Below are positions 1 to 6,369 of a DNA stretch of 15,735 bases, one piece after another. The first letter of the stretch is position 1; every line of letters begins with the position of its first letter. The DNA comes from Candidatus Segatella albertsiae (GTDB lineage: Bacteria > Bacteroidota > Bacteroidia > Bacteroidales > Bacteroidaceae), in the NCBI GenBank assembly GCA_002451555.1, contig DKCU01000096.1, forward strand, positions 1 through 15,735, in the 5' to 3' direction. The notes below the pieces were generated by a model. The model searched no databases. It worked only from the letters and a program-made list of their open reading frames with translations, and had not been told where the DNA came from. A program made the position numbers and the translations under genes.

Positions 1-166
1 TTATTCTATATGGTTTACCTTTTAATGTCGGTCTCTTTTGCTCCACGAACTTCAAGAGTTCGTTGTAATCAATCGTGAACAATGGGCAGTACTTGTACTT
101 TAGGGTACAGATGAACTTGCCATTGAGCATGATGTCTAGGAACAGGGCTTTCATCGCTTGTTTCAT
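1..166 (-). CDS. small hypothetical protein, 3' end outside window
   Basis: The reading frame opens with ATG at 166-164 and stays open for 55 codons to the window edge, so the C-terminus is missing. It begins MKQAMKALFLDIMLNGKFIC and continues with a lysine- and tyrosine-rich stretch. An unusually good Shine-Dalgarno (AAAGGAGG, 180-173, 6 nt before the ATG) decides the start; most genes here lack one. It follows the MazG-like gene in the same direction and probably shares its transcript. I do not recognise a family. Existence is fairly likely, function unknown. Confidence 0.6.
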   Translation of the reverse strand, partial: MKQAMKALFLDIMLNGKFICTLKYKYCPLFTIDYNELLKFVEQKRPTLKGKPYRI

Positions 167-180
167 AGGTGGCCTCCTTT

Positions 181-783
181 CTAATAATTGCATCCGTGAA
201 GGTACGGACGAGATTCGTTATACTGCATCTTAAGATTGATGTGCTCCAAGAGGTCGATGTGGTACATGCTTGCCAGAGCGAAGACTTGCATCAGGGTCTC
301 CTGTAGGCGAAGGGTGTTCATCCACGATGGGGAGCAGGAGAAGGGGAAGTAGGTGAGGTGGGTGATGATGTTGTAGATGGCGGTGGGGAGATTACAGATG
401 GAGCGTTGGAACTCCAGCTTGTGGAAGTCTATCTGCTTGGCGATGGTTACATCATCCATCAGGTTGATTCCGTCCTTGCTAGCGTACCATCCCAAGAGGG
501 AGAGGATGCGGATGGCGATGTCGGCAAACTCGGACTCTACCGTGCCTTCCAAGGTGCGCTCGTAAGCGTGCTCATCGGACGTGGACAGCCAGTGGCGGTA
601 TTGCTCGATGCTGCCATGGAGGTCGTGGCGGTCGGCTTGGATGGCCTCGCCCATTTCGGTGATGATGAGCATTAATTCTTGGTTGATGTCGGTGTCGGGC
701 TTGTAGAAGCCTTGGTGGGCTGCTATCTGGTATGCCTTGGTCATGTCTTGCTTTAGAAGCTGCTGGGTTGGTTTTGTTTCCAT
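181..783 (-). CDS. MazG-like nucleotide pyrophosphohydrolase
   Basis: This 200-aa protein carries the signature of the all-alpha NTP pyrophosphohydrolase (MazG/dUTPase-2) superfamily: an E-x-x-E pair in ITEMGEAIQA (about residues 41-50) and an E-x-x-D pair in ESEFADIAIRILSLL (about 83-97), the usual Mg-binding acidic residues on two helices. Such enzymes hydrolyse (d)NTPs to the monophosphate and pyrophosphate; phage copies are thought to adjust nucleotide pools or lower alarmone levels. The roughly 100 residues after the core are not recognised. The ATG at 783 lacks a Shine-Dalgarno, as is common in Bacteroidota. Domain call is confident, substrate unknown. Confidence 0.75.
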   Translation of the reverse strand: METKPTQQLLKQDMTKAYQIAAHQGFYKPDTDINQELMLIITEMGEAIQADRHDLHGSIEQYRHWLSTSDEHAYERTLEGTVESEFADIAIRILSLLGWYASKDGINLMDDVTIAKQIDFHKLEFQRSICNLPTAIYNIITHLTYFPFSCSPSWMNTLRLQETLMQVFALASMYHIDLLEHINLKMQYNESRPYLHGCNY

Positions 784-809
784 ATTCGTTAATGTTTAAT
801 GTGTATTGT

Positions 810-1025
810 TTAATGTTTACTTTCTCGGCTGATAGTGAATGCCATATCGTTGAGGGTTCTGCACCATTTGAGCTTGCCTTCCTTGCATAGTTCGTTGATG
901 GCTGCATAGGGATTGTGGCATCCTCGATTGATTATCTCTGAGGTGAGGACGTGGGGCGGTACGATGTGGGCTGCCTCACGTTCCTTTTGCAGCTCTTCGA
1001 TGATGCTGAGTATCTTTTCCTTCAT
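810..1025 (-). CDS. small hypothetical protein, possible winged-helix-like fold
   Basis: A 71-aa protein beginning MKEKILSIIEELQKERE. It has a helical N-terminus, then SEIINRGCHNPYAAINELCK and a probable beta-hairpin (GKLKWCRTLNDMAFTI). The order helix, helix, recognition-like helix, hairpin resembles small winged-helix proteins, but no family motif is certain. Its first 50 bases overlap the end of the upstream 87-aa gene in another frame, which suggests translational coupling. It lies between the methyltransferase remnants and the MazG-like gene in the leftward operon. The fold idea is inference only. Confidence 0.55.
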   Translation of the reverse strand: MKEKILSIIEELQKEREAAHIVPPHVLTSEIINRGCHNPYAAINELCKEGKLKWCRTLNDMAFTISRESKH

Positions 1026-1239
1026 AGGGCGATGGTAAGAATGATACGTGGGTTACCTCGGACTGGAACATTAGTTGCTCCCACATTCCGTTCTGGTCTT
1101 GCTGATACCACAAACCATCGTGCATAGTACCGATGATGGGATTGCCTTTGTACCAGAGCACCATGGTCTTGTGGGTGAAGAGCATTTTGTGGGCACGGCT
1201 TATTCGCTTGCCTACCTTGATATATCCAAAGATGTTCAT
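976..1239 (-). CDS. hypothetical protein (87 aa)
   Basis: Starts at ATG 1239-1237, 4 nt after the stop of the methyltransferase C-terminal ORF, and ends with TGA at 978-976, overlapping the next gene by 50 bases. An in-frame upstream ATG at 1290 would overlap the methyltransferase ORF and is less likely. The protein begins MNIFGYIKVGKRISRAHKML and contains a WYKGNPIIGTMHDGLWYQ segment, a pattern suggesting a small beta-rich protein. The C-terminal region is basic. No family recognised. The long overlap leaves some doubt about the true end. Confidence 0.5.
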   Translation of the reverse strand: MNIFGYIKVGKRISRAHKMLFTHKTMVLWYKGNPIIGTMHDGLWYQQDQNGMWEQLMFQSEVTHVSFLPSPYEGKDTQHHRRAAKGT

Positions 1240-1243
1240 AGGG

Positions 1244-1531
1244 CTAGAAGAGTGATAGCTGACCTGTCTTGTCGTGGTATGGCTCCCCATCGGGGAAGAA
1301 AAGCTTCTCGAACATGGCGGTCATGCAGTTGGTTACTATTGAGTTTCCTGCTAGGGCATAGAGCTTGCTCTTGCAGATGATGGGTGAGCCATCTTTCTCC
1401 TTGCTCAGGAGACGGTCGATGTCGGGGTCGTGGACTCCCATGAGACGAAAGCAGTCACGAGGAGTGTACTTTCGGATTTGGATGGAGTATCGCTGACCGT
1501 TGGGGGCTTTATAGATTAATTCTTTATTCAT
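1244..1531 (-). CDS. C5 DNA methyltransferase C-terminal part (motifs IX and X) as a separate ORF
   Basis: A 95-aa ORF that by itself encodes the C-terminal end of a cytosine-5 DNA methyltransferase: motif IX-like RKYTPRDCFRLMGV (residues 20-33) and motif X-like LYALAGNSIVTNCMTAMFEKLF (residues 57-78; the GNS of motif X is intact). In normal enzymes these complete the SAM-binding fold and orient the recognition domain. The ATG (1531-1529) overlaps the TGA (1530-1528) of the preceding mini-ORF in an ATGA arrangement. The catalytic half is the separate ORF 1943-2701. Either a split enzyme working by complementation or a fragment of a frameshifted gene. Homology is confident; functional status is not. 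Confidence 0.7.
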   Translation of the reverse strand: MNKELIYKAPNGQRYSIQIRKYTPRDCFRLMGVHDPDIDRLLSKEKDGSPIICKSKLYALAGNSIVTNCMTAMFEKLFFPDGEPYHDKTGQLSLF

Positions 1532-1692
1532 AAGCGATTGATGATTAAAAGCATTGGTACGCAATTTCCTCCGTGTCCCATGGCTGAATTGAGGGTGGGA
1601 GAGATTCCGTGGGTGGAATAGACTCGGTTCTGCTGCTCGAACCTGCCTGGGATATTGAGGTCGGCTAGCTTTATAATTTTGTCGTAGCTCAT
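1528..1692 (-). CDS. methyltransferase recognition-module mini-ORF (54 aa)
   Basis: Begins MSYDKIIKLADLNIPG at ATG 1692-1690, which overlaps the TGA of the previous module (ATGA), and ends with TGA 1530-1528, overlapping the next ATG. The core FEQQNRVYSTHGISPTLNS followed by MGHGGNCVPMLLI has the look of the variable segment between motifs VIII and IX of phage cytosine-5 methyltransferases (RVYS-x-x-G-ISPTL). The end, PMLLIINRL, matches the ends of the two preceding modules. It is also the tail of a longer open frame from 2061 that reads through both G tracts. Probable DNA-recognition module; whether made alone or fused is unknown. Confidence 0.5.
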   Translation of the reverse strand: MSYDKIIKLADLNIPGRFEQQNRVYSTHGISPTLNSAMGHGGNCVPMLLIINRL

Positions 1693-1830
1693 AACTTTTG
1701 GATGATTAAGACTGCGTTGGCTGCTCTGCCATCGTCGTGGATATAGTTGGCAAACCCTGCCTTGTAATAGCTGGTTCGGATGGTGCGAGATAGCCCCCCC
1801 CGAATTTGGGTTGATTAATAACTTTCTCAT
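1689..1830 (-). pseudogene. methyltransferase module ORF interrupted at a G8 tract
   Basis: Starts at ATG 1830-1828 with MRKLLINPNSGG, which leads into eight G residues (1801-1794 on the minus strand). At this length the frame passes into unrelated sequence. With seven G residues it would continue as LSRTIRTSYYKAGFANYIHD, then DGRAANAVLIIQKL and a stop at 1691-1689, giving 46 aa. That continuation looks like a real conserved segment. Its ATG and its stop both sit in ATGA overlaps with neighbouring modules. The one-base difference at a homopolymer may be phase variation, decay or a sequencing error. Confidence 0.5.
1794..1801. repeat. mononucleotide C8/G8 tract in methyltransferase
   Basis: Eight consecutive C on the plus strand (G on the coding strand), followed by gaattt. 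It sits exactly where the frame of the second methyltransferase module is lost by one base. Slipped-strand mispairing at such tracts is a known phase-variation mechanism in bacterial methyltransferases; assembly or read error at homopolymers is the main alternative. Confidence 0.9.
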
Positions 1831-1950
1831 TCTATCTTTTTGATTATCAATACCCCCCCCCTTAGGGAAGTGGTTAACCCCCAATAGGTTGGCGATGCTT
1901 ATGCCCATTCCGAAGGATGATGTGATGGTAGGGCTGCAACCATCAGCGGT
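1827..1950 (-). pseudogene. methyltransferase module 1 remnant, out of frame with the catalytic ORF
   Basis: Frame analysis shows TADGCSPTITSSFGMG, then ISIANLLGVNHFPK, starting at about 1950, one base out of frame with the catalytic ORF that stops at 1943. Removing one C from the CCC just upstream would join them as DFDTKTADGC. The module then runs into nine G residues (1861-1853). With eight it would end GGVLIIKKIE and stop at 1829-1827, overlapping the next ATG (1830-1828). The D-G-x-SPT core is shared with the later module at 1528-1692. The ending resembles those of the next two modules. Confidence 0.45.
1853..1861. repeat. mononucleotide C9/G9 tract in methyltransferase
   Basis: Nine consecutive C on the plus strand, 51 bases from the C8 tract. 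It lies at the end of module 1; one G fewer on the coding strand would give the ending VLIIKKIE and a stop overlapping the next start. Two long G tracts this close inside one methyltransferase locus are unlikely by chance at this base composition. Confidence 0.9.
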
Positions 1951-2701
1951 CTTGGGTATCGAAATCTTCGGGGTAGAGGGTCTTGATGGATTCATTGATG
2001 TCGGTCTTTGTGAGATACTTTTCCAAGAGGTTGCTGGAAAGGAAATACTCGGGTGGCACATCGTCCTCTAGGAGGTCTTCCACCGTGGTGGTGAGCTTCT
2101 GAGGGGATGGGAAGTGATACTCTGGGTGAGGGTCTGCATCGGTGCGAAGGATGGAGATAACAAAGATGCGCTCTCTATTCTGTGGGATTCCATAGTCCTT
2201 GGCATTGAGCACCTTGTAGAAGGAGGTGTAACCGAAGCTGTCTAGGTCTTGGAGATAGCGGAAGAAGTACTTGCGCATTTTCTGGGTGAGGAGACCTTTG
2301 ACGTTCTCCAGCATGATGTACTTGGGATGCTTGACTTGCAGCATTCTCTTCTCTTGGAATATTAGGGAGGAGCGTGTGCCGCTGTTTTCATCCGCTCCTT
2401 GGCGAAGTCCTGCGGTGGAGAAGTCTTGGCAAGGAGAAGACCAACTTATGAAATCGAAGTCGGGAACTTGATTCCAGTCGATGAGGGCTACGTTGCCAAA
2501 GTTGGGTGCGTCCCATCCGTGAAGGAGACGGTAGGCTTGGATGGCTGACGGCTCTATCTCGGAGAAGCCCACTACCTTGAAGTCGAAATCAGGGTGGGAT
2601 AACCTTAGGTATTTGAGGGCGAGAGATTGAGAGCCATATCCTGCGAAGGCCTCGAAGACCCGAAGTGGATGCTCTTTGTTGTACTGATTCGTATTTATCA
2701 T
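1943..2701 (-). CDS. cytosine-5 DNA methyltransferase, catalytic N-terminal part
   Basis: The 252-aa ORF contains the catalytic half of a C5 DNA methyltransferase, which transfers a methyl group from S-adenosylmethionine to cytosine C5. Visible motifs: motif I FEAFAGYGSQSLAL (16-29), motif IV SWSSPCQDFSTAG (87-99, catalytic Cys91), motif VI LENVKG (131-136) and motif VIII QNRERIF (174-180). It stops at TGA 1945-1943 just before the recognition region; motifs IX and X are on a separate ORF (1244-1531). Phage C5 enzymes usually protect DNA from host restriction and are single chains of more than 300 aa, so this one is truncated or split. Start ATG 2701 has no Shine-Dalgarno. Confidence 0.85.
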   Translation of the reverse strand: MINTNQYNKEHPLRVFEAFAGYGSQSLALKYLRLSHPDFDFKVVGFSEIEPSAIQAYRLLHGWDAPNFGNVALIDWNQVPDFDFISWSSPCQDFSTAGLRQGADENSGTRSSLIFQEKRMLQVKHPKYIMLENVKGLLTQKMRKYFFRYLQDLDSFGYTSFYKVLNAKDYGIPQNRERIFVISILRTDADPHPEYHFPSPQKLTTTVEDLLEDDVPPEYFLSSNLLEKYLTKTDINESIKTLYPEDFDTQDR

Positions 2702-2722
2702 ATAGGTAAACAGAAATGTGGT

Positions 2723-3253
2723 TTATGGTTGCCAACTGATGCCTAGCTCTTGTAGGTAGCCTCGCTTGTAATATCCCATGAGTGACAGTCGGGCTGAGGA
2801 CTGAGGGTTTTGCTTGACTAGCTCTATGAGACCTAGCATTCGCTTGCACTCGCTGTCTTGGCTTGCGGTGGTATCTTGGTGCTGCGCATTTTTCCATCGC
2901 TCACCGATTGGCTTTTCTTCCTCGGTGGTGGTTGGAGGAACGGCTGGCGGTGGGGTAGCTCCTAGGATTTCGTCTTCCCATCCTCGTTGATTGAGGAAGG
3001 TCTGGAAGTTCTTGCGAAACTGCTTGTCGGGGGTGGAGAGGACGTAGGAAGGGATGAACTCGGTAGCTGCCTTTCGGTCTTTGAGGGACATGGAGTTCCA
3101 TTTCTTCTCTAGCTTATCCTTGCAGCCCACTTTCTTCTGGTAGAGATTCCAAGCGTTGGCGAAGGTGTATTCGTCCTTGACTAGCTTGGGTGGTCGGGTT
3201 ATCTTGTAACCATTTTCCTCTAGGAGTTGGATAGCTTTTTCTATTTCGTTCAT
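2723..3253 (-). CDS. replisome-organiser-like phage protein
   Basis: A 176-aa protein. Residues about 30-95 follow a pattern seen in C-terminal parts of many phage replication-initiation/helicase-loader proteins: FANAWNLYQKKVG, then a KKW and a D-R-K-A helix, then IPSYV, KQFRKNFQTFLNQRGWEDEI. A proline/threonine linker (ATPPPAVPPTTTEEEKP) leads to a helical C-terminus. Its ATG (3253-3251) overlaps the stop of the upstream VRR-NUC gene in an ATGA junction, so the two are coupled. There is no N-terminal winged helix, so calling it an initiator is inference; DNA replication accessory is the safer reading. Confidence 0.6.
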   Translation of the reverse strand: MNEIEKAIQLLEENGYKITRPPKLVKDEYTFANAWNLYQKKVGCKDKLEKKWNSMSLKDRKAATEFIPSYVLSTPDKQFRKNFQTFLNQRGWEDEILGATPPPAVPPTTTEEEKPIGERWKNAQHQDTTASQDSECKRMLGLIELVKQNPQSSARLSLMGYYKRGYLQELGISWQP

Positions 3254-3675
3254 AGTTCTCCGTTTAGATATTGTTCGATTGCTTTCATAAACTCATCGAG
3301 TGAGCGGATGATGATGTACTTGCCTCCGTTCTGCTCTACTGCTTCTTGGAAAAGGACTTGCTCGGGCGATTGCTTGCCCTTGGGTGTCTTGTTTTCGATG
3401 CAGAGATAACCGTGCTGGGAGTTGGGTTTGAGCAGAATCATGTCGCTCACTCCAGGCACCAGACCTTCTTCCTTTAGCCATTGTGTCTGTAGGGTGGTGC
3501 GCTTTGTACCGTTGGGGACGGAAAAGAAGATGTGGGAGAGGTCAGGATGCTTGGCTCGCATATACCTGACCTCGGCACATTGCATGTAGTGTTCCTCGTT
3601 GAGGGAACGCTTGCGTGGCTTCTTCTTCTCAATTCCCTTGTCTTGCATGGCAAGAAGTTCTTTGAGTGTTGCCAT
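3250..3675 (-). CDS. VRR-NUC domain nuclease
   Basis: This 141-aa protein has the layout of a stand-alone VRR-NUC (PD-(D/E)XK superfamily) nuclease: an N-terminal helix with Q32-C-A-E35, a VPNG turn (53-56), GVSDMILLKP (75-84) with the metal-binding Asp78, and LCIENKTPKGKQSPEQ (91-106) with Glu94 and Lys96 as the E-x-K pair. The tail GGKYIIIRSLDEF is also typical. Phage VRR-NUC proteins are thought to cut branched or flapped DNA during recombination and replication. Length fits the family. It overlaps the following gene by four bases. Confidence 0.85.
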   Translation of the reverse strand: MATLKELLAMQDKGIEKKKPRKRSLNEEHYMQCAEVRYMRAKHPDLSHIFFSVPNGTKRTTLQTQWLKEEGLVPGVSDMILLKPNSQHGYLCIENKTPKGKQSPEQVLFQEAVEQNGGKYIIIRSLDEFMKAIEQYLNGEL

Positions 3676-3680
3676 AGGAA

Positions 3681-4475
3681 TTACCAGTTGGTATTGAAGA
3701 GGTCGGCAAGGGACTGCTCACCCATGATGTCGATGGCTTTCTTGGCTAGCTCCTCGGTCTTGAAATAGATGTCGCTAGACTGGCAATAAGTATTGTATGC
3801 TACTGTGTACTTATCATATCCTGTGCAGATGATGAAGTATTTCTTCTCGTTGCCATTGTTGAAATTTGGATGCCAGCCATTATTGAGCCAGATGGCGATG
3901 TTCTGCAACTTATTGGTTGCCATCAGTCGCTTGACCTGTGCCTCTGAGTTGCAGTTGAAGAGTGAGACGAATTCGGCATTGCACTCGTAGGTGTCGATAG
4001 TCTCGGACTCGATGTCGGTGTTGACGTTCCAGTAGTAAGGCTTAGTGCCCAGAAACAAGTCCTTGGACAGTTTGTAATATGTGATAGGTTCGTCTACTTC
4101 TTTCTTGACGTTGGGATTGCCTTCCACCTTTTTGCGTATCATCGGCTTGCCATCCTCGCTGATGAATACCTCTAAGTTGTCGGGAATCTTTATTTCTGCT
4201 GCCGAACCATCGGCTGGGACGATTACTCCTGTCTCCAGATGGTTGTTGGAAACCTTTCGAATGCCGCTGAAAGGCTTATCATCGGTGTGCTTGATGCTCT
4301 CGAACTTTTCTTGTACTTGGCAAAGTGACTCAGGAAGCGTGCCGAACATCTTGCCCATAAGAGCACCGATTGCCATGGATGCTGCTATATTAGCTGCTTG
4401 CTCTTCGCTATGCTTGCGGTTTGTGTTGTGGTTGCGCTCACGTCTTGCGTTGCGCTTGTTGTTTCTGCGTGTCAT
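3681..4475 (-). CDS. uncharacterised phage protein (264 aa)
   Basis: The N-terminus is very basic (MTRRNNKRNARRERN), followed by an alanine/glycine/methionine-rich helix (AANIAASMAIGALMGKMFG) and then a mostly soluble region with YYKLSKDLF and a C-terminal YFKTEELAKKAIDIMGEQ. That last segment, a tyrosine-rich beta part followed by an EELAKKAI helix, recurs in phage proteins of Bacteroidales as far as I recall, but I know no function. The gene lies between DUF1367 and VRR-NUC, with gaps of 4-5 bases, so it belongs to the same operon. The basic start could bind nucleic acid; this is a guess. Confidence 0.6.
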   Translation of the reverse strand: MTRRNNKRNARRERNHNTNRKHSEEQAANIAASMAIGALMGKMFGTLPESLCQVQEKFESIKHTDDKPFSGIRKVSNNHLETGVIVPADGSAAEIKIPDNLEVFISEDGKPMIRKKVEGNPNVKKEVDEPITYYKLSKDLFLGTKPYYWNVNTDIESETIDTYECNAEFVSLFNCNSEAQVKRLMATNKLQNIAIWLNNGWHPNFNNGNEKKYFIICTGYDKYTVAYNTYCQSSDIYFKTEELAKKAIDIMGEQSLADLFNTNW

Positions 4476-4479
4476 GATT

Positions 4480-4917
4480 CTAACTATAATTTTTTAAGAT
4501 GTTATTGAATTGGTCTTCTGATACTCCATCGGCTATGAGGATAGTGAGGATGGTATCAAGAACACGATTATATACTTCGTTGAAGGCTGGCTCGTCCATC
4601 TTGGCGAAGCTGATGCTCTTGGCTCGCTCCAAGAACTTCTGACCATTGAGGTCGAAGAGCGGTTCGCTGAAACCTGAGGTGATAAGAAGCTGCTCACGGA
4701 AGGTCTCCCTAGAGCGGAGGTTGATGCGCTGCCGCTCGGTGAGACAGTCCCATGCCGCATTGATTAGGGCGAAGAACTTGCGGTGGAACTTGACGTTTCG
4801 GGGCTGCACTATCTTCGCCTTGACCACTGAGCCTACCTTAATCTTCTGTAGGTTCTCATAGTCTTCATCGCTGTAGGCTTGGAGACCAAGAGAGGTTCTG
4901 ACAAGATGGATTTCCAT
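4480..4917 (-). CDS. DUF1367-like phage protein
   Basis: The 145-aa protein shows the hallmark of DUF1367: a short beta-rich N-terminus, VGSVVKAKI, then NVKFHRKFFALINAAWD (about 41-57), matching the conserved R-N-x-x-F-H-R-K-x-F-A-L-x-x pattern. A helical region follows, which may carry the usual P-x-S-I/AKM-type segment (ERAKSISFAKMDEPAFNEVY). DUF1367 proteins occur in recombination and replication clusters of many phages; the biochemical function is not established to my knowledge. Its position beside the SSB-like and ERF genes agrees. Confidence 0.75.
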   Translation of the reverse strand: MEIHLVRTSLGLQAYSDEDYENLQKIKVGSVVKAKIVQPRNVKFHRKFFALINAAWDCLTERQRINLRSRETFREQLLITSGFSEPLFDLNGQKFLERAKSISFAKMDEPAFNEVYNRVLDTILTILIADGVSEDQFNNILKNYS

Positions 4918-4938
4918 ACCTTATGATGATTGTATTGC

Positions 4939-5433
4939 TTAACTCATTGGTGGGAAAGGGAGGCCGCCTTGCTGCGGCTGACTTCCACCAGATGTAGGCT
5001 GCTGATTAATCGGCTGACCTGCTGCGTTGACTTGTGGAGGAAACTGCTGACCTTGTGGCTGCGGTGGTTGCTGATAGCCTTGGGCGGTCTGACCGACTGC
5101 GCTCTGATAGGTCTGCGGTTGCTGCTGGTAGGATTGCTGAGGCTGATGTGCGCCAAAGCGTTCCACCTTCCAACAGTCTAGTTGGTTGAACCATCGTCCG
5201 TCCTTGCCTTGGTGGGCTTTCGGGGAGAGGTGGGCGGTGATTACCTCGCCTACTTGGATATTGAGTTGCTGCAACTTGTCTGAGCCATATACTTGGAAGA
5301 CGGCTCGGGATGGGTATTGCTGGTTCAACTCCTCTATCACGAAATTCTGTGAGCACCATTGGGTGCCTCGTTGCGATGTGCCTTGCTGATAAGGCTCTGC
5401 GGCAATAATCTTGCCTGTAAATGCGATGTTCAT
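4939..5433 (-). CDS. DUF3127/SSB-like OB-fold protein with Q/P-rich tail
   Basis: Residues 1-92 resemble DUF3127, an OB-fold family typical of Bacteroidota: MNIAFTGKIIAAEPYQQGTS, WCSQNFVIEEL, YPSRAVFQVYGSDKL, LNIQVGEVITAHL and DGRWFNQLDCWKVERF. The remaining ~70 residues are glutamine-, proline- and glycine-rich and end GGLPFPPMS, comparable in layout to the disordered linker and hydrophobic tip of single-stranded DNA-binding proteins, although the tip lacks the usual acidic residues. Placed after the exonuclease-like and ERF genes, it probably coats ssDNA for annealing. Tail-mediated partner binding is inference. Confidence 0.75.
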   Translation of the reverse strand: MNIAFTGKIIAAEPYQQGTSQRGTQWCSQNFVIEELNQQYPSRAVFQVYGSDKLQQLNIQVGEVITAHLSPKAHQGKDGRWFNQLDCWKVERFGAHQPQQSYQQQPQTYQSAVGQTAQGYQQPPQPQGQQFPPQVNAAGQPINQQPTSGGSQPQQGGLPFPPMS

Positions 5434-5439
5434 ATCTTA

Positions 5440-6369
5440 TTATTCTTTTTTGAGTGTTATACGTATGGATGGCTTGGTCTCGGTCTCCTTCAAGTAGTGC
5501 TCGTAATGGTCGGGTTCGGTGTCCTTGAACAACTTGGTGTCGAAGGTCTGCTTCTTGGAGGATGGTACGTAGGCATAGCTGGCATAGGAGGTCTTGATGC
5601 TCTTCTGCTTGTTCTGCTGCATCATCTGCATGAGTTGTTTCTTGACTTCTTCCTGACGGATTTTGAGGGCATCCATTCGGGCGGTGACAAGAAGGTATTC
5701 CTGCTCCAAGGCTGAGAACTGCTCGGGAATCTCCACCTCGTAGTGGTAGCCTTCATCGCCATTGAGGTAGGCGGAAATCAAGTCCTCTATCTTGCCATCG
5801 TCAACTCGGGGTAGGGGCTGGAACTTGCTCTGTCCGTTCTTGAACCACATGCAGACTAGCTCCTTGACCTTAAGTTCGGGATTCATCTGCTCGAACCATT
5901 TGGCATAGATGGATAGCTGGAGGGAGACGTTGTCGTAGTGGAGGGTGGAGGTGGTCTTGTAGTCCACCAGATAGATGTTGCCCTCGCTGTCGGCAAAGAT
6001 ACCGTCTATTGCACTGGCGAAGTGGGTGAAGTCGGTGACGAGATACTCGCTCTCCACGTGGTGGAGGTCGTAGGAGAGGAGCATGGAGTGGAAAGCCTGT
6101 ATCTCCTCGGATGGGTCGGGGTACTGCTTGATGTCGGCATCGAAGACGGTGCAGAAGAGTTCGAAGGAGTTGTGTATCATTCCGCCTCGCTCTGCTGCCT
6201 TGTTGAGCACAGCTTCGGGGATTCCCTTGTAGGTGTCGGGGAAGGCTCGCTTGATGAGCGTTCCTGTGATGCCTTGAAGTTGCTTTCCGTTAAGATGGTA
6301 GGTGTGTGCGGCTTCATCGAATACTACTTTGCTCTTAGCGAGTGTGATTTCTTTTGTGCTTGTTGTCAT
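5440..6369 (-). CDS. PD-(D/E)XK exonuclease-like protein
   Basis: I place the start at ATG 6369-6367 (309 aa), since this ATG overlaps the TGA of the ERF gene (ATGA); an in-frame upstream ATG would run deep into ERF. Nuclease motifs: GGMIHNSFE (His66), an Asp in ASAIDGIFADSEGN (Asp122), then YLVDYKTTSTL (D-Y-K about 136-138) and SLQLSIYA (Gln151), the RecB/Cas4-type D, D-x-K, Q-x-x-x-Y pattern. A C-terminal coiled segment (about 215-255) follows. Next to an annealing protein it probably provides 5'-3' resection for homologous recombination, like lambda Exo with Bet. Confidence 0.75.
   Translation of the reverse strand: MTTSTKEITLAKSKVVFDEAAHTYHLNGKQLQGITGTLIKRAFPDTYKGIPEAVLNKAAERGGMIHNSFELFCTVFDADIKQYPDPSEEIQAFHSMLLSYDLHHVESEYLVTDFTHFASAIDGIFADSEGNIYLVDYKTTSTLHYDNVSLQLSIYAKWFEQMNPELKVKELVCMWFKNGQSKFQPLPRVDDGKIEDLISAYLNGDEGYHYEVEIPEQFSALEQEYLLVTARMDALKIRQEEVKKQLMQMMQQNKQKSIKTSYASYAYVPSSKKQTFDTKLFKDTEPDHYEHYLKETETKPSIRITLKKE

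Noticed and set aside
358..675. Long plus-strand frame inside the MazG-like gene
   Set aside because: Antisense shadow: the minus-strand product has clear family motifs, while this one is a glycine/valine/aspartate-rich mirror.
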